Source of the DNA: Komagataeibacter swingsii
GTDB lineage: Bacteria > Pseudomonadota > Alphaproteobacteria > Acetobacterales > Acetobacteraceae
DNA length: 64,000 nt
Assembly (NCBI RefSeq): GCF_003207895.1
Contig: NZ_NKUB01000013.1
Location: forward strand, 1 to 64,000
Reading direction: 5' to 3'
Shown here: piece by piece, positions 25,964 through 35,975 of the stretch
How the letters are laid out: each line of letters starts with the position of its first letter
Numbering within the stretch: the stretch's first letter is position 1
Notes under the pieces: model-generated
Told to the model about the DNA's origin: nothing
The model's database searches: none
What the model saw: the letters and a program-made list of their open reading frames with translations, nothing else
Made by a program: the position numbers and the translations under genes

Positions 25964-26329
25964 CCCGGCTATTTCCTTCCAGTGTGCATAAAACGTCATC
26001 AACGGCCACCATGATAACGGCGTGATCCCCAACTGGCCAATGCCGACCACACAGGTCGCCCCTGTGGCGGGTAAAATGAAAATCTTCTTTAGTATTATTT
26101 CTGCCGCCGGCATGGCACGCATCGCGTTGAGGGGCGGACACATTTTGTCGCAGACCGGCCACGATCCGGCGACATGGCGTCCATGCTTTCCCGTCATGGA
26201 AACAGGCATGTGGAAATATCTTTCCATGGCCTGAATTATGACAATATATGTCTATATCACGTCACAGTGATGCTGAGTTTGTCCACCACCCCGATTCGTC
26301 GGTCTTTGTTGCAATGGGATTGTCGCAAG

Positions 26330-26941
26330 GTGAACAGGAAACTGAACTTTCTTCTGGGCTGCATGGCGCTGGTCTCCCTGCCGGGCATGGCGGTGGCGCA
26401 GTCCTACGATGACCGGCCCCGCGCCATGCCCGTGGCCATGCAGCCGGAAGATGAAAACAGCAGCCCCAGCCCGTCGCAGATGCTGGTGGATGAACGCGCC
26501 GGTGGCTGGGTCGCCATTCATCATACGCCCGATGCGGGCGTGCATACCGACCTGTGCATCGCCGGGTCGGAAAGCGAGATCCTGATGTTCCGCGCCGATG
26601 CCGATTCGCTACAGGTGCGCAGCGCGGATGACCACTGGACGCTGGCCAATGGGGAAAAGGGCGACATGACGGTAAGCGTGGGGACCTATACCCGCGTGTT
26701 CCACATGCAGGCCAATGACGCCACGACCCTTGCCGCTGACATCCGTGCCGATGACCTGGCCCACCTGCTGGACGCCATGGCGACGTCGCACATGGCGGTG
26801 GTGAAATTTGGCAACCGCACGACGCTGAGCGTCAACCTGGCGGGCAGCATTCCCGTTCTGGACCGTTTCCGTGGCTGTGCCGAAACCCAGCATTTCGCCA
26901 ATCTGGGCCAGGGCGCGGGGCAGAAGGCGTCTCCGTTCTAG
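26330..26941 (+). CDS. Secreted protein of unknown function
   Basis: A 203-residue protein from GTG 26330, with signal peptide VNRKLNFLLGCMALVSLPGM then AVAQS. The mature domain includes GWVAIHHTPDAGVHTDLCIA and RAVKFGNRTTLSVNL-like VVKFGNRTTLSVNLAGS, with two cysteines (DLCIA and RGCAET). No family is recognised. The upstream TTG/GTG-started longer frame to 26174 lacks a signal peptide. Confidence 0.65.
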   Translation: MNRKLNFLLGCMALVSLPGMAVAQSYDDRPRAMPVAMQPEDENSSPSPSQMLVDERAGGWVAIHHTPDAGVHTDLCIAGSESEILMFRADADSLQVRSADDHWTLANGEKGDMTVSVGTYTRVFHMQANDATTLAADIRADDLAHLLDAMATSHMAVVKFGNRTTLSVNLAGSIPVLDRFRGCAETQHFANLGQGAGQKASPF

Positions 26942-27160
26942 GCGCGCGTGACCCGCCAGACCTTATGGGGGCGGGAAACGGGTCAGCAGTAATCACCCCC
27001 AGTGGCACAAGCCTGCGCATGGCAGGGGGATGCAAGCCGGTCGTGCATGCATGGCAGCCCGCACGCCGTGCCGTGGTGACAATGGCGGTGTGTATGGCAG
27101 ACACTCTATCCTTTTCGGATCGTCAGCACGGGCTGACCCACATGAAAAGGAAAACAGGAC

Positions 27161-27700
27161 GTGAGGCGACGTTTTCATCTTGGCGTGCTGGCGGGCGGGC
27201 TGGCCATTATCGCGGCAGCAACGGCCCCCGGCCCCGCCACGGCACGGGATGCGAAGGCACGCCATGAAGCCGCCCCGGCCCCGGTGGCGACACTGGACGT
27301 GGCGGCGTTCCAGACGCAGGCGGCCCAGTATGTGGGCAAGCTGGTGCGGGTCGAGGGGTGTTACATCACCTCCGCCAATTCAGGCGGGGCGGATTGCGCG
27401 GCCTTCCGTATTGCCGACCTGCCAGGGCAGGTGGACTGGAACGGCGCGGTGCCGCTTGACGGCCCGACGATGGAGGAGTCCTCGTTCCACAAGGCCCAGC
27501 AGATCTGTGGCGATACCGGCAAGAACGCGCAGTGCCAGGCCGAGGTCAGTGGCGTGGTCTATGACCCGTTCGGGGATATGGGGGTGCAGGGACAGCGCAA
27601 TTTCGAACTGCGCAACGCCCGTATCCACTGGCTGGCGGAACCCGCGCCGCACAAGGCCGAACGCCACCGCGCGGGCAGCGGACATCCGGCTTCCCGCTAG
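27161..27700 (+). CDS. Secreted protein of unknown function
   Basis: A 179-residue protein from GTG 27161 (AGGAC upstream), with an Arg-rich signal peptide (about 1-28, ending ATAR). The mature part has VAAFQTQAAQYVGKLVRVEG then CYITSANSGGADCAAF and GNAQCQAEVSGVVYD-like KNAQCQAEVSG. The VGKLVRVEGCY...V.GVVYD pattern suggests an OB-fold of the tRNA_anti/YgiW type, inferred from pattern only. The C-terminus is His/Arg-rich. Confidence 0.65.
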   Translation: MRRRFHLGVLAGGLAIIAAATAPGPATARDAKARHEAAPAPVATLDVAAFQTQAAQYVGKLVRVEGCYITSANSGGADCAAFRIADLPGQVDWNGAVPLDGPTMEESSFHKAQQICGDTGKNAQCQAEVSGVVYDPFGDMGVQGQRNFELRNARIHWLAEPAPHKAERHRAGSGHPASR

Positions 27701-27752
27701 CGTTCGCCTGGACCCGGCCCCTGAACCTGTGTTCCGGGGCGGGCATGCCCTG

Positions 27753-27926
27753 TCAGTGTCCCGTCAAGTGCGACAGCAGGGTACCCACCCCGCCGCACAG
27801 GACACTGCCCATGACGACCATGGGCACGATCCACATCTCGCGCATGATGCTTTTCGTATGGTCCATGGCACGACGCGCGTGAACGCTGCGTGCGGAGGGC
27901 AACGGCGTATTGATCATGATTGTCAT
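27753..27926 (-). CDS. Possible small membrane protein
   Basis: A 57-residue frame, MTIMINTPLPSARSVHARRA followed by a hydrophobic segment MWIVPMVVMGSVLCGGVGTL. It would be a single-span membrane protein. The ribosome binding site is weak. It occupies the otherwise empty 497-bp stretch before the GntP permease gene. Confidence 0.4.
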   Translation of the reverse strand: MTIMINTPLPSARSVHARRAMDHTKSIMREMWIVPMVVMGSVLCGGVGTLLSHLTGH

Positions 27927-28197
27927 GGCATGCGTCCCGGGGCGGCCTGGCCCCAAAAAAGCGACTGCGGTTCGTGACCGGTGGGGCGTAATGCAGACAG
28001 GATCGGGACCTGTCAAGCATGAAAATTCCCCCAGTCTGGCAGGGGCATGGCAATTACCTGAAAAATTCCGGTTTCCTGCCATTTTTGCCGCAGGATATGC
28101 TTTTCGTGCGTGGCGGCGTTGCGGGCCGTGTCGCGATGCCCGATAAGATCCGTCTGGCCACCCGAGACTGGCCGCCCTTACGCCCGGGATTCCCTGC

Positions 28198-29598
28198 ATG
28201 ACTTCGCTTGCGCTGATTCTGGTCGGCATTGGTTCCATTGCCGTCCTGCTGTTGCTGATCCTGTGGCTGAGGCTGCATCCGTTCATAGCCCTGCTGGTCG
28301 TCGCGGTGGGGGTGGCGTTGCTGACCGGCATGCCGGTGGCGAAGCTGGCCGACGCGGTTCAGGGCAGCATGGGCCGCACCATGGGCCATATCGCCATTAT
28401 CGTGGCCCTCGGGGCCATGATCGGGCGCATGATCGACCTGTCTGGCGGGGCCGCCGTGGTGGCGCGGGGGCTGGTGCGCCGGGTGGGGGTGGCCCATGTG
28501 CCACTGGCGCTGGTCATTTCCGCCTTCGGGGTTGGCATTCCGGTGTTTTTCGAGGTCGGCGTCATCATGCTCATGCCGCTGGTCTATGGCATGGCGCGGC
28601 AGACGGGGCGGCCGCCTGCGGTGTTTGGCATTCCCATGGCGGTGACCATGCTGACGGTGCATGCGCTGCTGCCGCCCCATCCCGGTGCCGTGGCGGTGGC
28701 GGCGGCCCTTGGCGTGGGGGCGGGGCACATGCTGCTGCTTGGCCTGCCGCTGGCGGCGGTGGTGACGGGGCTGACCTATGTGCTGACGCGCCCGATCATG
28801 GCGCAGCCCTTCGGCTGCGCGCCCGATATCCGCGCCGTGGTGGATGAGGCGCGTGACGCGGCGCAGGGGCATGGCGCGGCGGATGGACCCGCCCGCCTGT
28901 TCATGCAGGCTGGCCAGAAACGTCCGGTCGGCATGGGCGAAATCGTCGCGGTCATTGCCGTGCCGGTCGTGCTGATGGTGGCTGGCACGCTGGCGGGGGA
29001 ACTCATGGCGCCGGGCCGCCTGCGCGCGGTGCTGGTCTTTGCGGGCATTCCCTTTGTGGCGCTGGGGCTGGATGTCATGCTGTGCGCGTGGCTGCTGGGA
29101 CTGCGACGCGGGCTGGCGCTGGCCACCGTGTCCGAAGTGGTGGCCGCCGCCCTGCCGGGTACGGCCATCATCATCCTGATTACCGGGGCGGGCGGCGCGT
29201 TCGCGCAGGTGCTGGTGGGCAGCGGCGTGGGTGATGCGCTGGGCAGCCTGCTGGCGGCAAGCGGCCTGCCGCTGCTGGTGCTGGCCTTTGTCCTGACCAT
29301 GATCCTGCGCGTGGCGCAGGGGCCGACCACGGTGGCGCTGATGACCACGGCGGGCATCCTTGGCCCCATGATCGGGCGGCTGCACCTGGACCAGACGCAT
29401 CTGGCGCTTGTGGCGCTGGCCATGGGGGCGGGCGGCATGGCGCTGTCGCATGTCAATGACGCGGGGTTCTGGATCGTGACCCGCATGTGCGGCGTGAGCG
29501 TGCGCGAAGGACTGCGGAGCTGGAGCCTCATGACGCTGGTGGCAGCCGTGCTGGTTTTCGCCGGTGTCGCCGCAATGTGGGCAGCGCTGCCAGCCTGA
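28198..29598 (+). CDS. GntP-family gluconate-type permease
   Basis: A 466-residue inner-membrane protein with about 12-14 hydrophobic segments. Family features are HPFIALLVVAVGVALLTGMP, AIIVALGAMIGRMIDLSGGA, FGVGIPVFFEVGVIMLMPL, HALLPPHPGAVA and LSHVNDAGFWIV. GntP proteins import gluconate or related hydroxy acids with protons, which fits an acetic acid bacterium that produces gluconate. No gluconate kinase or GntR-type regulator is adjacent. A three-stem repeat separates its 3' end from that of uvrA2. Confidence 0.9.
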   Translation: MTSLALILVGIGSIAVLLLLILWLRLHPFIALLVVAVGVALLTGMPVAKLADAVQGSMGRTMGHIAIIVALGAMIGRMIDLSGGAAVVARGLVRRVGVAHVPLALVISAFGVGIPVFFEVGVIMLMPLVYGMARQTGRPPAVFGIPMAVTMLTVHALLPPHPGAVAVAAALGVGAGHMLLLGLPLAAVVTGLTYVLTRPIMAQPFGCAPDIRAVVDEARDAAQGHGAADGPARLFMQAGQKRPVGMGEIVAVIAVPVVLMVAGTLAGELMAPGRLRAVLVFAGIPFVALGLDVMLCAWLLGLRRGLALATVSEVVAAALPGTAIIILITGAGGAFAQVLVGSGVGDALGSLLAASGLPLLVLAFVLTMILRVAQGPTTVALMTTAGILGPMIGRLHLDQTHLALVALAMGAGGMALSHVNDAGFWIVTRMCGVSVREGLRSWSLMTLVAAVLVFAGVAAMWAALPA

Positions 29599-29613
29599 AA
29601 GATGAAGTCATGA

Positions 29614-29688
29614 AAGTTTTTGGGCGCCGCCTTTTTTCAAAAAGGCGGCGTTCTTCGAAGCTTTTGAAAAAAGCTTCACCAAAAACGT
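29614..29688. repeat. Three-stem intergenic repeat, complete copy
   Basis: Outer arms AAGTTTTTGG (29614-29623) and CCAAAAACGT (29679-29688) pair with one mismatch. They enclose GCCGCCTTTTT/AAAAAGGCGGC and AAGCTTTT/AAAAGCTT hairpins. It lies between the convergent stops of the GntP gene (29598) and uvrA2 (29699). Relative to the copies at 37066 and 57203 it is inverted. Confidence 0.85.
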
Positions 29689-29698
29689 CTGTCTGTTT

Positions 29699-32239
29699 TC
29701 AGCCGGTCAGCGGCAGCAGGAACGGCGCGGTCGGGCTGCCGGGCATGCGCGCGACAGCGCGGGGCGTGCCAGCCGCGACGATCCGGCCCCCCGCATCCCC
29801 TGCGCCCGGTCCCATGTCGATCACCCAGTCCCCGCGCGCCGCGACCCGCATGTCATGTTCGGCCACCACCACGGTATGCCCGGCATCGACCAGTGATTGC
29901 AGGTGGGTCTGCAGCCGGTCCACATCCGCCGGGTGCAGGCCGGTTGTCGGTTCATCAAGGATATACAGCGTGTGGCCCCGACGCTGCTTCTGCAGTTCGG
30001 TCGCCAGCTTGATGCGCTGCGCCTCGCCCCCCGAAAGCTCGGTCGCGGGTTGCCCCAGCCGCAGGTAGCCAAGGCCGCCCTGTTGCAACGTGCCCAGCGC
30101 GTTGGCCAGTGATGGCGTGTCGGCAAAGAATGTGGCCGCGTCATCCACCGTCATGTTCAGGACATCGGCAATGGACTTGCCCCGTATCGTGACTTCCAGC
30201 ACATCCGGCTGGTAGCGCGTGCCGTGGCAGGTGGGGCAGGGGGAATAGACACTGGGCAGGAACAATAGTTCCACCATGACCGACCCGGCCCCCTCGCAGG
30301 TGGGGCAGCGGCCCTTGGGCAGGTTGAAGGAAAAGCGGCCCGCATCGTAACCGCGTGATTTCGCAAGGTCGGTTGCGGCATACATCTGCCGTATCGTGTC
30401 GAACAGGCCGGTATAGGTCGCAAGGTTGGAACGCGGCGTGCGGCCGATCGGCTTCTGGTCGATCATCACCAGCCGTCTGATCTGGCTGGCCCCCGTGGTG
30501 ACATGTCCCTGCGGTATGCCGATGGGCATGTCCTCGATGCTTTCGCCATCCATATCCTGTGCCAGCGTCTGTCCCAGTGCGTGCGCCACAATCGTGGGCA
30601 GGGCCTGGCTGACCAGGCTGGACTTGCCCGACCCGGACAGGCCGGTGACGGTCACGAACGTGCCCAGCGGGATCTCGACATTCAGGTCATGCAGGTTGTT
30701 CCACGTAATCCCAGCCAGCTTCAGCCATCCTTTCGGCGCACGCGGCGTGCCCGCGATGGGTGCGTCACTGGCGAACAGGTAGGGTGCGGTGCGCGACAGC
30801 TTCACGTCGCGCAGCCCGTCTGGCGGGCCGCTGTACAGCACCTCGCCCCCGCGCGTGCCCGCGTCGGGGCCGACATCGACAATCCAGTCCGCGCGGCGGA
30901 TCAGGTACAGGTTGTGTTCAACGATGAACAGCGAATTTCCCGCCGCCTTCAGCCCTTCCAGCGCATCCAGCAGGTTATGGGCATCCGCCGGGTGCAGCCC
31001 GCTGGAGGGTTCGTCGAGCACATAGACCACGCCAAACAGGTTGGAGCGGATCTGTGTCCCCAGCCGCAGCCGCTGGTATTCCCCCGGTGACAGGGTGGTC
31101 ACCGAACGATCGGCCTGCAGGTAGCCCAGCCCCAGATGTTCCAGCACGCCAATGCGGCCGATCAGGTCGGCGGCCATGCGGCGGGCGGCAATGGCGGTGG
31201 CGTCGCCCGCCTGTGGCGTGTCATCGGGCACCTGCGTGCCGGCGGCCAGTGGGGCGAGGGTATGGGCGATGGTGGACAGGGTCTGCCGCGTCATCTGCGC
31301 GATGTTCAGCCCGGCCAGCGTGACACGCAGCGCATCGGGGTTGAGGCGCTGCCCGTGGCAGGTAGGGCAGGGGGCCGCGGTCAGGAAGCGCTCGGCCCGC
31401 CTGCGCATGTTGGCACTCTGTGATGTTGCGAAGGTATGCAGCACGTAGCGCCGCGCGCCGGTGAACGTACCGTTATAGGACGGCGGCACATGGTCACGGA
31501 TCGCGCGCTGCACGGCGGCATGGTCCAGGCCGGGATAGACGGGGTAGGTCGGCGTTTCCTCGGTATAGAGGATCCAGTCGCGTGTTTCCTGCGGCAGGTC
31601 GCGCCACGGGCAGTCCACGTCCACGCCCTTGGTAATCAGGATGTCGCGCAGGTTCTGCCCCTGCCATGCGGTGGGCCACGCAGCCACGGCGCGCTGGCGG
31701 ATGGACAGGCTGTCGTCCGGCACCAGCAATGCGGTTGTGGTGTCCATGATCCGGCCCTGCCCATGGCATTGCGGGCAGGCCCCCATGGGGGTGTTGACGG
31801 AAAAGGATTCCGCCTCCAGCCGTTTCATGCCTGCCGGGTAATGCCCCGCGCGGGAATACAGCATGCGCAGCAGGTTCGACAGCGTGGTGATGCTGCCGAC
31901 CGAAGACCGCCCGGTGCCGGTGCCGCGCTGCTGCTGCAGGGCGATGGCGGGGGGCAGCCCCTCGATCGCGGTCACGTCGGGCACCGGCATCTGCCGGAAC
32001 AGGCGGCGTGCGTAGGGGGAGACGGATTCCAGGTACCGCCGCTGCGCTTCCGCATACAGCGTCCCGAAGGCGAGGGATGACTTCCCCGATCCCGAAACCC
32101 CGGTGAACACCACCAGCCGGTCGCGCGGCATGTCCACGCTCACATCCTTCAGGTTATGTTCGCGCGCCCCCCGGACATGCACGAAATCCGCGCGGTTGCG
32201 TGGATCGGGGCCTGAGGGGAAAAGGGGGCGCTGCGACAT
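29699..32239 (-). CDS. Class II UvrA-like excinuclease ATPase
   Basis: An 846-residue UvrA homologue shorter than canonical UvrA (about 940-960). Two ABC modules are present: Walker [10 protein letters not shown] (47-55) and [14 protein letters not shown], with signatures LSPGEYQRL and LSGGEAQR and Walker [14 protein letters not shown] and [13 protein letters not shown]. Zinc-finger pairs [16 protein letters not shown] and CPTCEGAG are visible. The region that binds UvrB appears reduced, as in class II UvrA linked to DNA-damage or drug tolerance. ATG 32239 is preferred to the TTG at 32257. Confidence 0.88.
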   Translation of the reverse strand: MSQRPLFPSGPDPRNRADFVHVRGAREHNLKDVSVDMPRDRLVVFTGVSGSGKSSLAFGTLYAEAQRRYLESVSPYARRLFRQMPVPDVTAIEGLPPAIALQQQRGTGTGRSSVGSITTLSNLLRMLYSRAGHYPAGMKRLEAESFSVNTPMGACPQCHGQGRIMDTTTALLVPDDSLSIRQRAVAAWPTAWQGQNLRDILITKGVDVDCPWRDLPQETRDWILYTEETPTYPVYPGLDHAAVQRAIRDHVPPSYNGTFTGARRYVLHTFATSQSANMRRRAERFLTAAPCPTCHGQRLNPDALRVTLAGLNIAQMTRQTLSTIAHTLAPLAAGTQVPDDTPQAGDATAIAARRMAADLIGRIGVLEHLGLGYLQADRSVTTLSPGEYQRLRLGTQIRSNLFGVVYVLDEPSSGLHPADAHNLLDALEGLKAAGNSLFIVEHNLYLIRRADWIVDVGPDAGTRGGEVLYSGPPDGLRDVKLSRTAPYLFASDAPIAGTPRAPKGWLKLAGITWNNLHDLNVEIPLGTFVTVTGLSGSGKSSLVSQALPTIVAHALGQTLAQDMDGESIEDMPIGIPQGHVTTGASQIRRLVMIDQKPIGRTPRSNLATYTGLFDTIRQMYAATDLAKSRGYDAGRFSFNLPKGRCPTCEGAGSVMVELLFLPSVYSPCPTCHGTRYQPDVLEVTIRGKSIADVLNMTVDDAATFFADTPSLANALGTLQQGGLGYLRLGQPATELSGGEAQRIKLATELQKQRRGHTLYILDEPTTGLHPADVDRLQTHLQSLVDAGHTVVVAEHDMRVAARGDWVIDMGPGAGDAGGRIVAAGTPRAVARMPGSPTAPFLLPLTG

Positions 32240-32458
32240 GGAAGGGCCTTCGTGCAATGTGCCGGTTACGGCGGTGCGTCTGGTGACCCTTCGTTATAAC
32301 GTGTCCGCCAGGTTTTGTCTGGCGCGCGATTTTGGTATTATCGAACGTTATATAATTACATGTGATCCGGTCACAGGCCGCCCGCTTGACCGATGGAACG
32401 GGGCAGCGCATCAGAAAGACTGGATCATGACAGAACGAACGATCAGGCAGGCGGAAGC

Positions 32459-32923
32459 ATGAAAAGGTTCATCATACTGGGCATATCCCTATGCGTGCTT
32501 TCCGGGGCGGCCCATGCGGCGGGCACCGGCCGGCATGGGGCTGCGGCTTCCGTCATTGCCGAGGCGGAGCGCCATGTCGCGGCCACCCTGCCTGACCCCC
32601 ACGGGGCGACATTCCGCAATGTCTCGGTGCATTCCATGGATGCGACATCGGTCGTATGTGGTGAAATGGCCCCGCATGACACGCCCGCGGGCGGGACGTT
32701 CATGAAGTTCGGTTATGTGCAGGGGCAGGATGATCCGGTGGTCTTCAGCGGTCGCGAAGTGCCGCAGAAAGTCGAGTTCAATGAGGTCAATTCATGGCTG
32801 AATGACAGCATCAAGCTGGAGGATCTGGAGGAAATGGGTTGCGTGCCCCGTGGCACCTACCATAGCTATAACGAACGGCTGAATAAGGTCATGTCCCAGC
32901 GCAAGCAGTTTGGCGTGAACTGA
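32459..32923 (+). CDS. Secreted protein of unknown function
   Basis: A 154-residue protein with signal peptide [20 protein letters not shown]. The mature part has two cysteines ([11 protein letters not shown] and [12 protein letters not shown]), with [15 protein letters not shown] and [19 protein letters not shown]. The LPDPxxxxFRNV...CGEVN-like pattern is shared by a group of small proteobacterial periplasmic proteins of unknown role. It is divergent from uvrA2. Confidence 0.7.
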   Translation: MKRFIILGISLCVLSGAAHAAGTGRHGAAASVIAEAERHVAATLPDPHGATFRNVSVHSMDATSVVCGEMAPHDTPAGGTFMKFGYVQGQDDPVVFSGREVPQKVEFNEVNSWLNDSIKLEDLEEMGCVPRGTYHSYNERLNKVMSQRKQFGVN

Positions 32924-33122
32924 GGGCAGGGCAACTTGTGTCCCCGGTGTGTGTTATGCGGGGCATGAATCCGGTAGCGCCATGTTCATGGCGGCATCAA
33001 TCGCAACCTGTTGCCGACCCGCGTTGCCGGGGCGGCCCCGTAACCGGATAATCCTATAATGATGGCGGGGTTCAGGCCGACAGGGTAGCGCGGCTTTCAT
33101 GTCGCGCAGGGAAGGGAAATTC

Positions 33123-33353
33123 ATGACAGATGTAACGCAGTCCATGCTGGGCCAGGATGTGTTCGCGACAGGTTCGGGCCGCATGGGCACGCTGACGGCG
33201 GTCAACACGGATGCAACCATCCAGATCACGGTTGATGGCCCGGCGGAAAGTACCTTCACCATTCCCGTGTCATGGGTGCAGTCCACTGATGGCGGCAAGA
33301 TCCTGCTCAGCCATACGCTGGAAGATGTGCAGTCCTATACCCCACCCGCCTGA
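33123..33353 (+). CDS. Small DUF2171-like protein
   Basis: A 76-residue protein with GQDVFATGSGRMGTLTAVN, FTIPVSWVQSTDGGKILLSH and a short C-terminal tail. The IPVSWV...D..I.L motif matches the small beta domain described as DUF2171 (PRC-barrel-like), whose role is unknown. ATG 33123 follows an AGGGAAGGG ribosome binding site. Confidence 0.6.
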   Translation: MTDVTQSMLGQDVFATGSGRMGTLTAVNTDATIQITVDGPAESTFTIPVSWVQSTDGGKILLSHTLEDVQSYTPPA

Positions 33354-33396
33354 AAGGCGCCATGCAGCCCCGGTGACGTAATGGAAGGCGCCAGTC

Positions 33397-34119
33397 ATGC
33401 CGCATGAACACCAGTGGCATTCCAGGCCGGTTGCCGGTGCGCCGCCGGATGACGATACGTTCCGCGTGCCGTTGCAGTACCCACCCGATGTGCTGCTGGC
33501 CCATGCGCGGGCGGCGCGCATGCCGGTGTTCGCACCCACGCCCCGGGCCGCCGACCTGGTTGACATGACGCAGGTCGATCCGGCGATCGCGCTGGATATC
33601 CGTTACGCCACGGCGCGGAATTTCCTGGGCTTTCCCGTCTATCCCGCGCCACGGGCGTTTTTGCAGCGCCCGGCGGCGCAGGCCCTGTCTCATGCACGCA
33701 CGCTCGCCGCGCGGCATGGTTACGGGTTGCTGGTTTATGATGCCTATCGCCCATGGCATGTCAGCTACCTGTTCCGGCAGGCGGTGCCGCGGGACCTGTA
33801 CGAATTCGTCGGTGATCCCGCCATCGGTTCCCGCCATAATCGCGGATGCGCCGTGGACCTGACCCTGTGGGACCTGGCGACGGGGCGGGTTGTCTCCATG
33901 CCGTCGGGTTTTGATGAAATGACACCACGTGCCCATGTGGCCTATGCCGGTGGGGATGAGGGCGCGCGCGCCCTGCGTGACCTGCTGGCCCGTATCATGG
34001 CGGCAAGCGGCTTCCTGCCGCTGGCCGAGGAATGGTGGCATTTCGATTATGCGGACTGGCAGGACTATCCGGTGCTGGACCTGCCGTTTGACGCGATCGG
34101 GCGCGATACCATGCCCTGA
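33397..34119 (+). CDS. D-alanyl-D-alanine dipeptidase (VanX/DdpX family)
   Basis: A 240-residue zinc metallopeptidase. It carries the catalytic Arg in YDAYRP (118) and the zinc motif SRHNRGCAVD (His147, Asp154). EWWHFDY supplies the general base Glu212 and the third ligand His215. It hydrolyses D-Ala-D-Ala released from peptidoglycan turnover, allowing reuse of D-Ala. No signal peptide is seen, so it is probably cytosolic. No vancomycin-resistance genes accompany it, so a role in cell-wall recycling is more likely. Confidence 0.9.
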   Translation: MPHEHQWHSRPVAGAPPDDDTFRVPLQYPPDVLLAHARAARMPVFAPTPRAADLVDMTQVDPAIALDIRYATARNFLGFPVYPAPRAFLQRPAAQALSHARTLAARHGYGLLVYDAYRPWHVSYLFRQAVPRDLYEFVGDPAIGSRHNRGCAVDLTLWDLATGRVVSMPSGFDEMTPRAHVAYAGGDEGARALRDLLARIMAASGFLPLAEEWWHFDYADWQDYPVLDLPFDAIGRDTMP

Positions 34120-34131
34120 CCGGATCAGGAT

Positions 34132-34443
34132 TCAGTCGTTGTGGATGGTGCGGTCAATCGAGCGCCCGGCCCTTTCCGCCGGTCCCTTGGGCGGGTCGAG
34201 CGTGTCCTGCATCTTGTCCCCGAAATGATCTATTTTCTCGCCCATGGTTTCATGATGCCGCTTGCACGCGCCTAGTCCCGTGCTGGCAAGGACCAGCGCC
34301 AGGCCGAGTGCGGCCAGCGAACGCATGCGGTGCCGGGACGGGCGCGCGGCACGGTCATGATGCAGGGACAGGCGGAACTGGATACGGGCCGAGGCATGGG
34401 GTGCATTCGGTGCTGTCGGGGGTGAGGACATGTGCGTATCCAT
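34132..34443 (-). CDS. Small probable lipoprotein with N-terminal extension
   Basis: A 103-residue frame. A hydrophobic segment ALGLALVLASTGLGAC with a lipobox-like GAC lies about 45 residues in. A charged tail MGEKIDHFGDKMQDTLDPPK then AERAGRSIDRTI follows, similar in character to entericidin/apolipoprotein-like helices. ATG 34443 follows AAGGCAGGGA, but starting at ATG 34326 would give a standard lipoprotein of 64 residues. The true start is undecided. Confidence 0.55.
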   Translation of the reverse strand: MDTHMSSPPTAPNAPHASARIQFRLSLHHDRAARPSRHRMRSLAALGLALVLASTGLGACKRHHETMGEKIDHFGDKMQDTLDPPKGPAERAGRSIDRTIHND

Positions 34444-34528
34444 GTGTGGGTCCCTGCCTTGGTTTGATGTCTCACCAAGTGTGAAAGCGGTGGCCGGGTT
34501 CCGGTTGCACATAAATGTGAGTCGCGCC

Positions 34529-34855
34529 CTAGCTGAACATGGCCCGGCATTCCGGGCACAGGCGCAGGAAGCGGCCATCCGCGACAAAGGCGGTATCGCA
34601 GTTCAGGCAGGTGCGGCGGACCTGGTCGGGGCGGTCCATGGGTATGGCGTGGCGGATGCGGTGGCGGCGCAGGTGGGCTTCCAGTGTCTTGATGTTCACG
34701 CCCAGCCTGCGCGCGGTTTCGCGGGTGGAGCAGCCCTGCCCGCGTAGCTGTGCGATGGTCGGGGCAATGGCGGTCCAGTCCAGCCGTGGTGGGCGTGTGC
34801 GACGGGGTGCGGGCGGGGTCTGTGCGCTCTGTGCGACTTCGTGTGCATGTTTCAT
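34529..34855 (-). CDS. Small DNA-binding protein: HTH plus zinc ribbon
   Basis: A 108-residue protein with a helix-turn-helix (about 25-65) LDWTAIAPTIAQLRGQGCST then RETARRLGVNIKTLEAHLRR. A C-terminal zinc-ribbon-like module has Cys pairs CLNC and CPEC. The layout recalls GcrA-type or recombinase-like HTH proteins with an added metal-binding motif. It is probably a transcription factor, but the targets are unknown. Confidence 0.65.
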   Translation of the reverse strand: MKHAHEVAQSAQTPPAPRRTRPPRLDWTAIAPTIAQLRGQGCSTRETARRLGVNIKTLEAHLRRHRIRHAIPMDRPDQVRRTCLNCDTAFVADGRFLRLCPECRAMFS

Positions 34856-34972
34856 ACGATATTTGTGTTAAAAAAACATACATACAGCAAGGAAATAATG
34901 CGGGAATAAAGAAATCAAAGCGTGCCTGCGGGATATTTGTGTATTTTATTCATACACATACCAGGAACCCTC

Positions 34973-35227
34973 ATGCACGATCCCTATCTGCCTGCCGGCT
35001 GTACCCAAGCTGACATCGATGCCCGATTCGAACCCGAGGAACCGGGCTGGGTCGCGTCTTATGTCATGCAACTCCAGCATCGCCTGCACCGCCTTGTGGC
35101 GATCCGGGCCGAATTTGCAGCCGACCGTTTTGATGGCGCCTATGACGGGGTGGATATCCTTGCCTATCTGGATGACGAGATGGCAACGGTCCGCATGGCA
35201 ATGGCGCATCCACAGGACAGGGATTGA
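34973..35227 (+). CDS. Small cytosolic protein of unknown function
   Basis: An 84-residue acidic, helical protein with GWVASYVMQLQHRLHRLVAI and DGVDILAYLDDEMATVRMAM. It is preceded by AT-rich promoter-like DNA (34862-34970). ATG 34973 was chosen because the longer frame from 34922 starts within that AT-rich region. No family is recognised. Confidence 0.5.
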   Translation: MHDPYLPAGCTQADIDARFEPEEPGWVASYVMQLQHRLHRLVAIRAEFAADRFDGAYDGVDILAYLDDEMATVRMAMAHPQDRD

Positions 35228-35337
35228 TCCCATCCATGGGGGGCGTAGCAGCAGCCGGATTACGGGCAACGATGCAGGATATTTCCATTTGAAAATGAAA
35301 TCGGGAACCGGCACAAGCAGGGGGACGCCTTTAATTC

Positions 35338-35868
35338 ATGGATTATGGAATGACCAAGCCTGCCTGCCTGCCCGATCTGGATCACGAATATTTCCTGCGG
35401 CAGTCCTTTGCCGTGGCGGAGCGTGCGCGCCAGGCGGGCGACCATCCTTTCGGCTGCGTGCTGGTTGATGCGCAGGGCGATGTGGTGATGGAACAGGGCA
35501 ATGGATACACGGCGGAAGGCGGTGACATGACCGCCCATGCCGAACGCCTGCTGGCCACGCGGGCATCAAAAGCCCATGCGCCGGACGTACTGGCGTCGTA
35601 CACAATGTACACATCCGCCGAACCCTGTGCGATGTGTGCGGGTGCGGTGTACTGGAGCGGGATCGGCCGCGTGGTCTATGGCCAGGGCGAGGCCAGCCTG
35701 AAGGCGATAACCGGCAACCACCCCGAAAACCCGACGCTCGACCTGCCGTGTCGTGTGGTATTCGCGGCGGGCCAGCGGCCGGTTGCGGTCATTGGCCCGC
35801 TGCTGGAAGACGAAGCGGCTGAATTGCAGCGCACGTTCTGGCGTGAAAAGGACGGACCAGCCGCCTGA
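35338..35868 (+). CDS. Nucleoside deaminase (TadA/guanine deaminase-like)
   Basis: A 176-residue zinc-dependent cytidine-deaminase-fold protein. The ligand and catalytic motifs are HAE (67-69) and PCAMC (96-100, Cys97 and Cys100). HPFGCVLVD in the first strand and IGRVVYGQGEASL are typical. A length of 176 and the C-terminal helix ELQRTFWRE fit guanine/nucleoside deaminases better than the tRNA-editing TadA, but this is not certain. ATG 35338 or 35350 may be the start. A three-stem repeat follows at its 3' end. Confidence 0.85.
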   Translation: MDYGMTKPACLPDLDHEYFLRQSFAVAERARQAGDHPFGCVLVDAQGDVVMEQGNGYTAEGGDMTAHAERLLATRASKAHAPDVLASYTMYTSAEPCAMCAGAVYWSGIGRVVYGQGEASLKAITGNHPENPTLDLPCRVVFAAGQRPVAVIGPLLEDEAAELQRTFWREKDGPAA

Positions 35869-35883
35869 AAACTTGAAAGGTAA

Positions 35884-35959
35884 AAGCTTTTGGGTGCCGC
35901 CTTTTTGAAAAAAGGCGGCGTTTTCCGAAGCTTTTTGCAAAAAGCTTCACCAAAAACTT
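35884..35959. repeat. Three-stem intergenic repeat, complete copy
   Basis: Arms AAGCTTTTGG (35884-35893) and CCAAAAACTT (35950-35959) pair with one mismatch. They enclose GCCGCCTTTTT/AAAAAGGCGGC and GAAGCTTTTT/AAAAAGCTTC hairpins. It lies between the convergent stops of the deaminase gene (35868) and the gene ending at 35976. Its orientation is as in the 29614 copy. Confidence 0.85.
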
Positions 35960-35975
35960 CTTTATGATTTAGCGA

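Noticed and set aside
28054-29451. 465-codon minus-strand frame over the GntP gene
   Set aside because: Composition is His/Arg/Gln-rich, the typical antisense shadow of a membrane protein gene with strong GC3; no domain.
33397-34119. Vancomycin-resistance function for the VanX-like dipeptidase
   Set aside because: No VanH/VanA ligase genes nearby and the host is Gram-negative; peptidoglycan recycling is the simpler reading.
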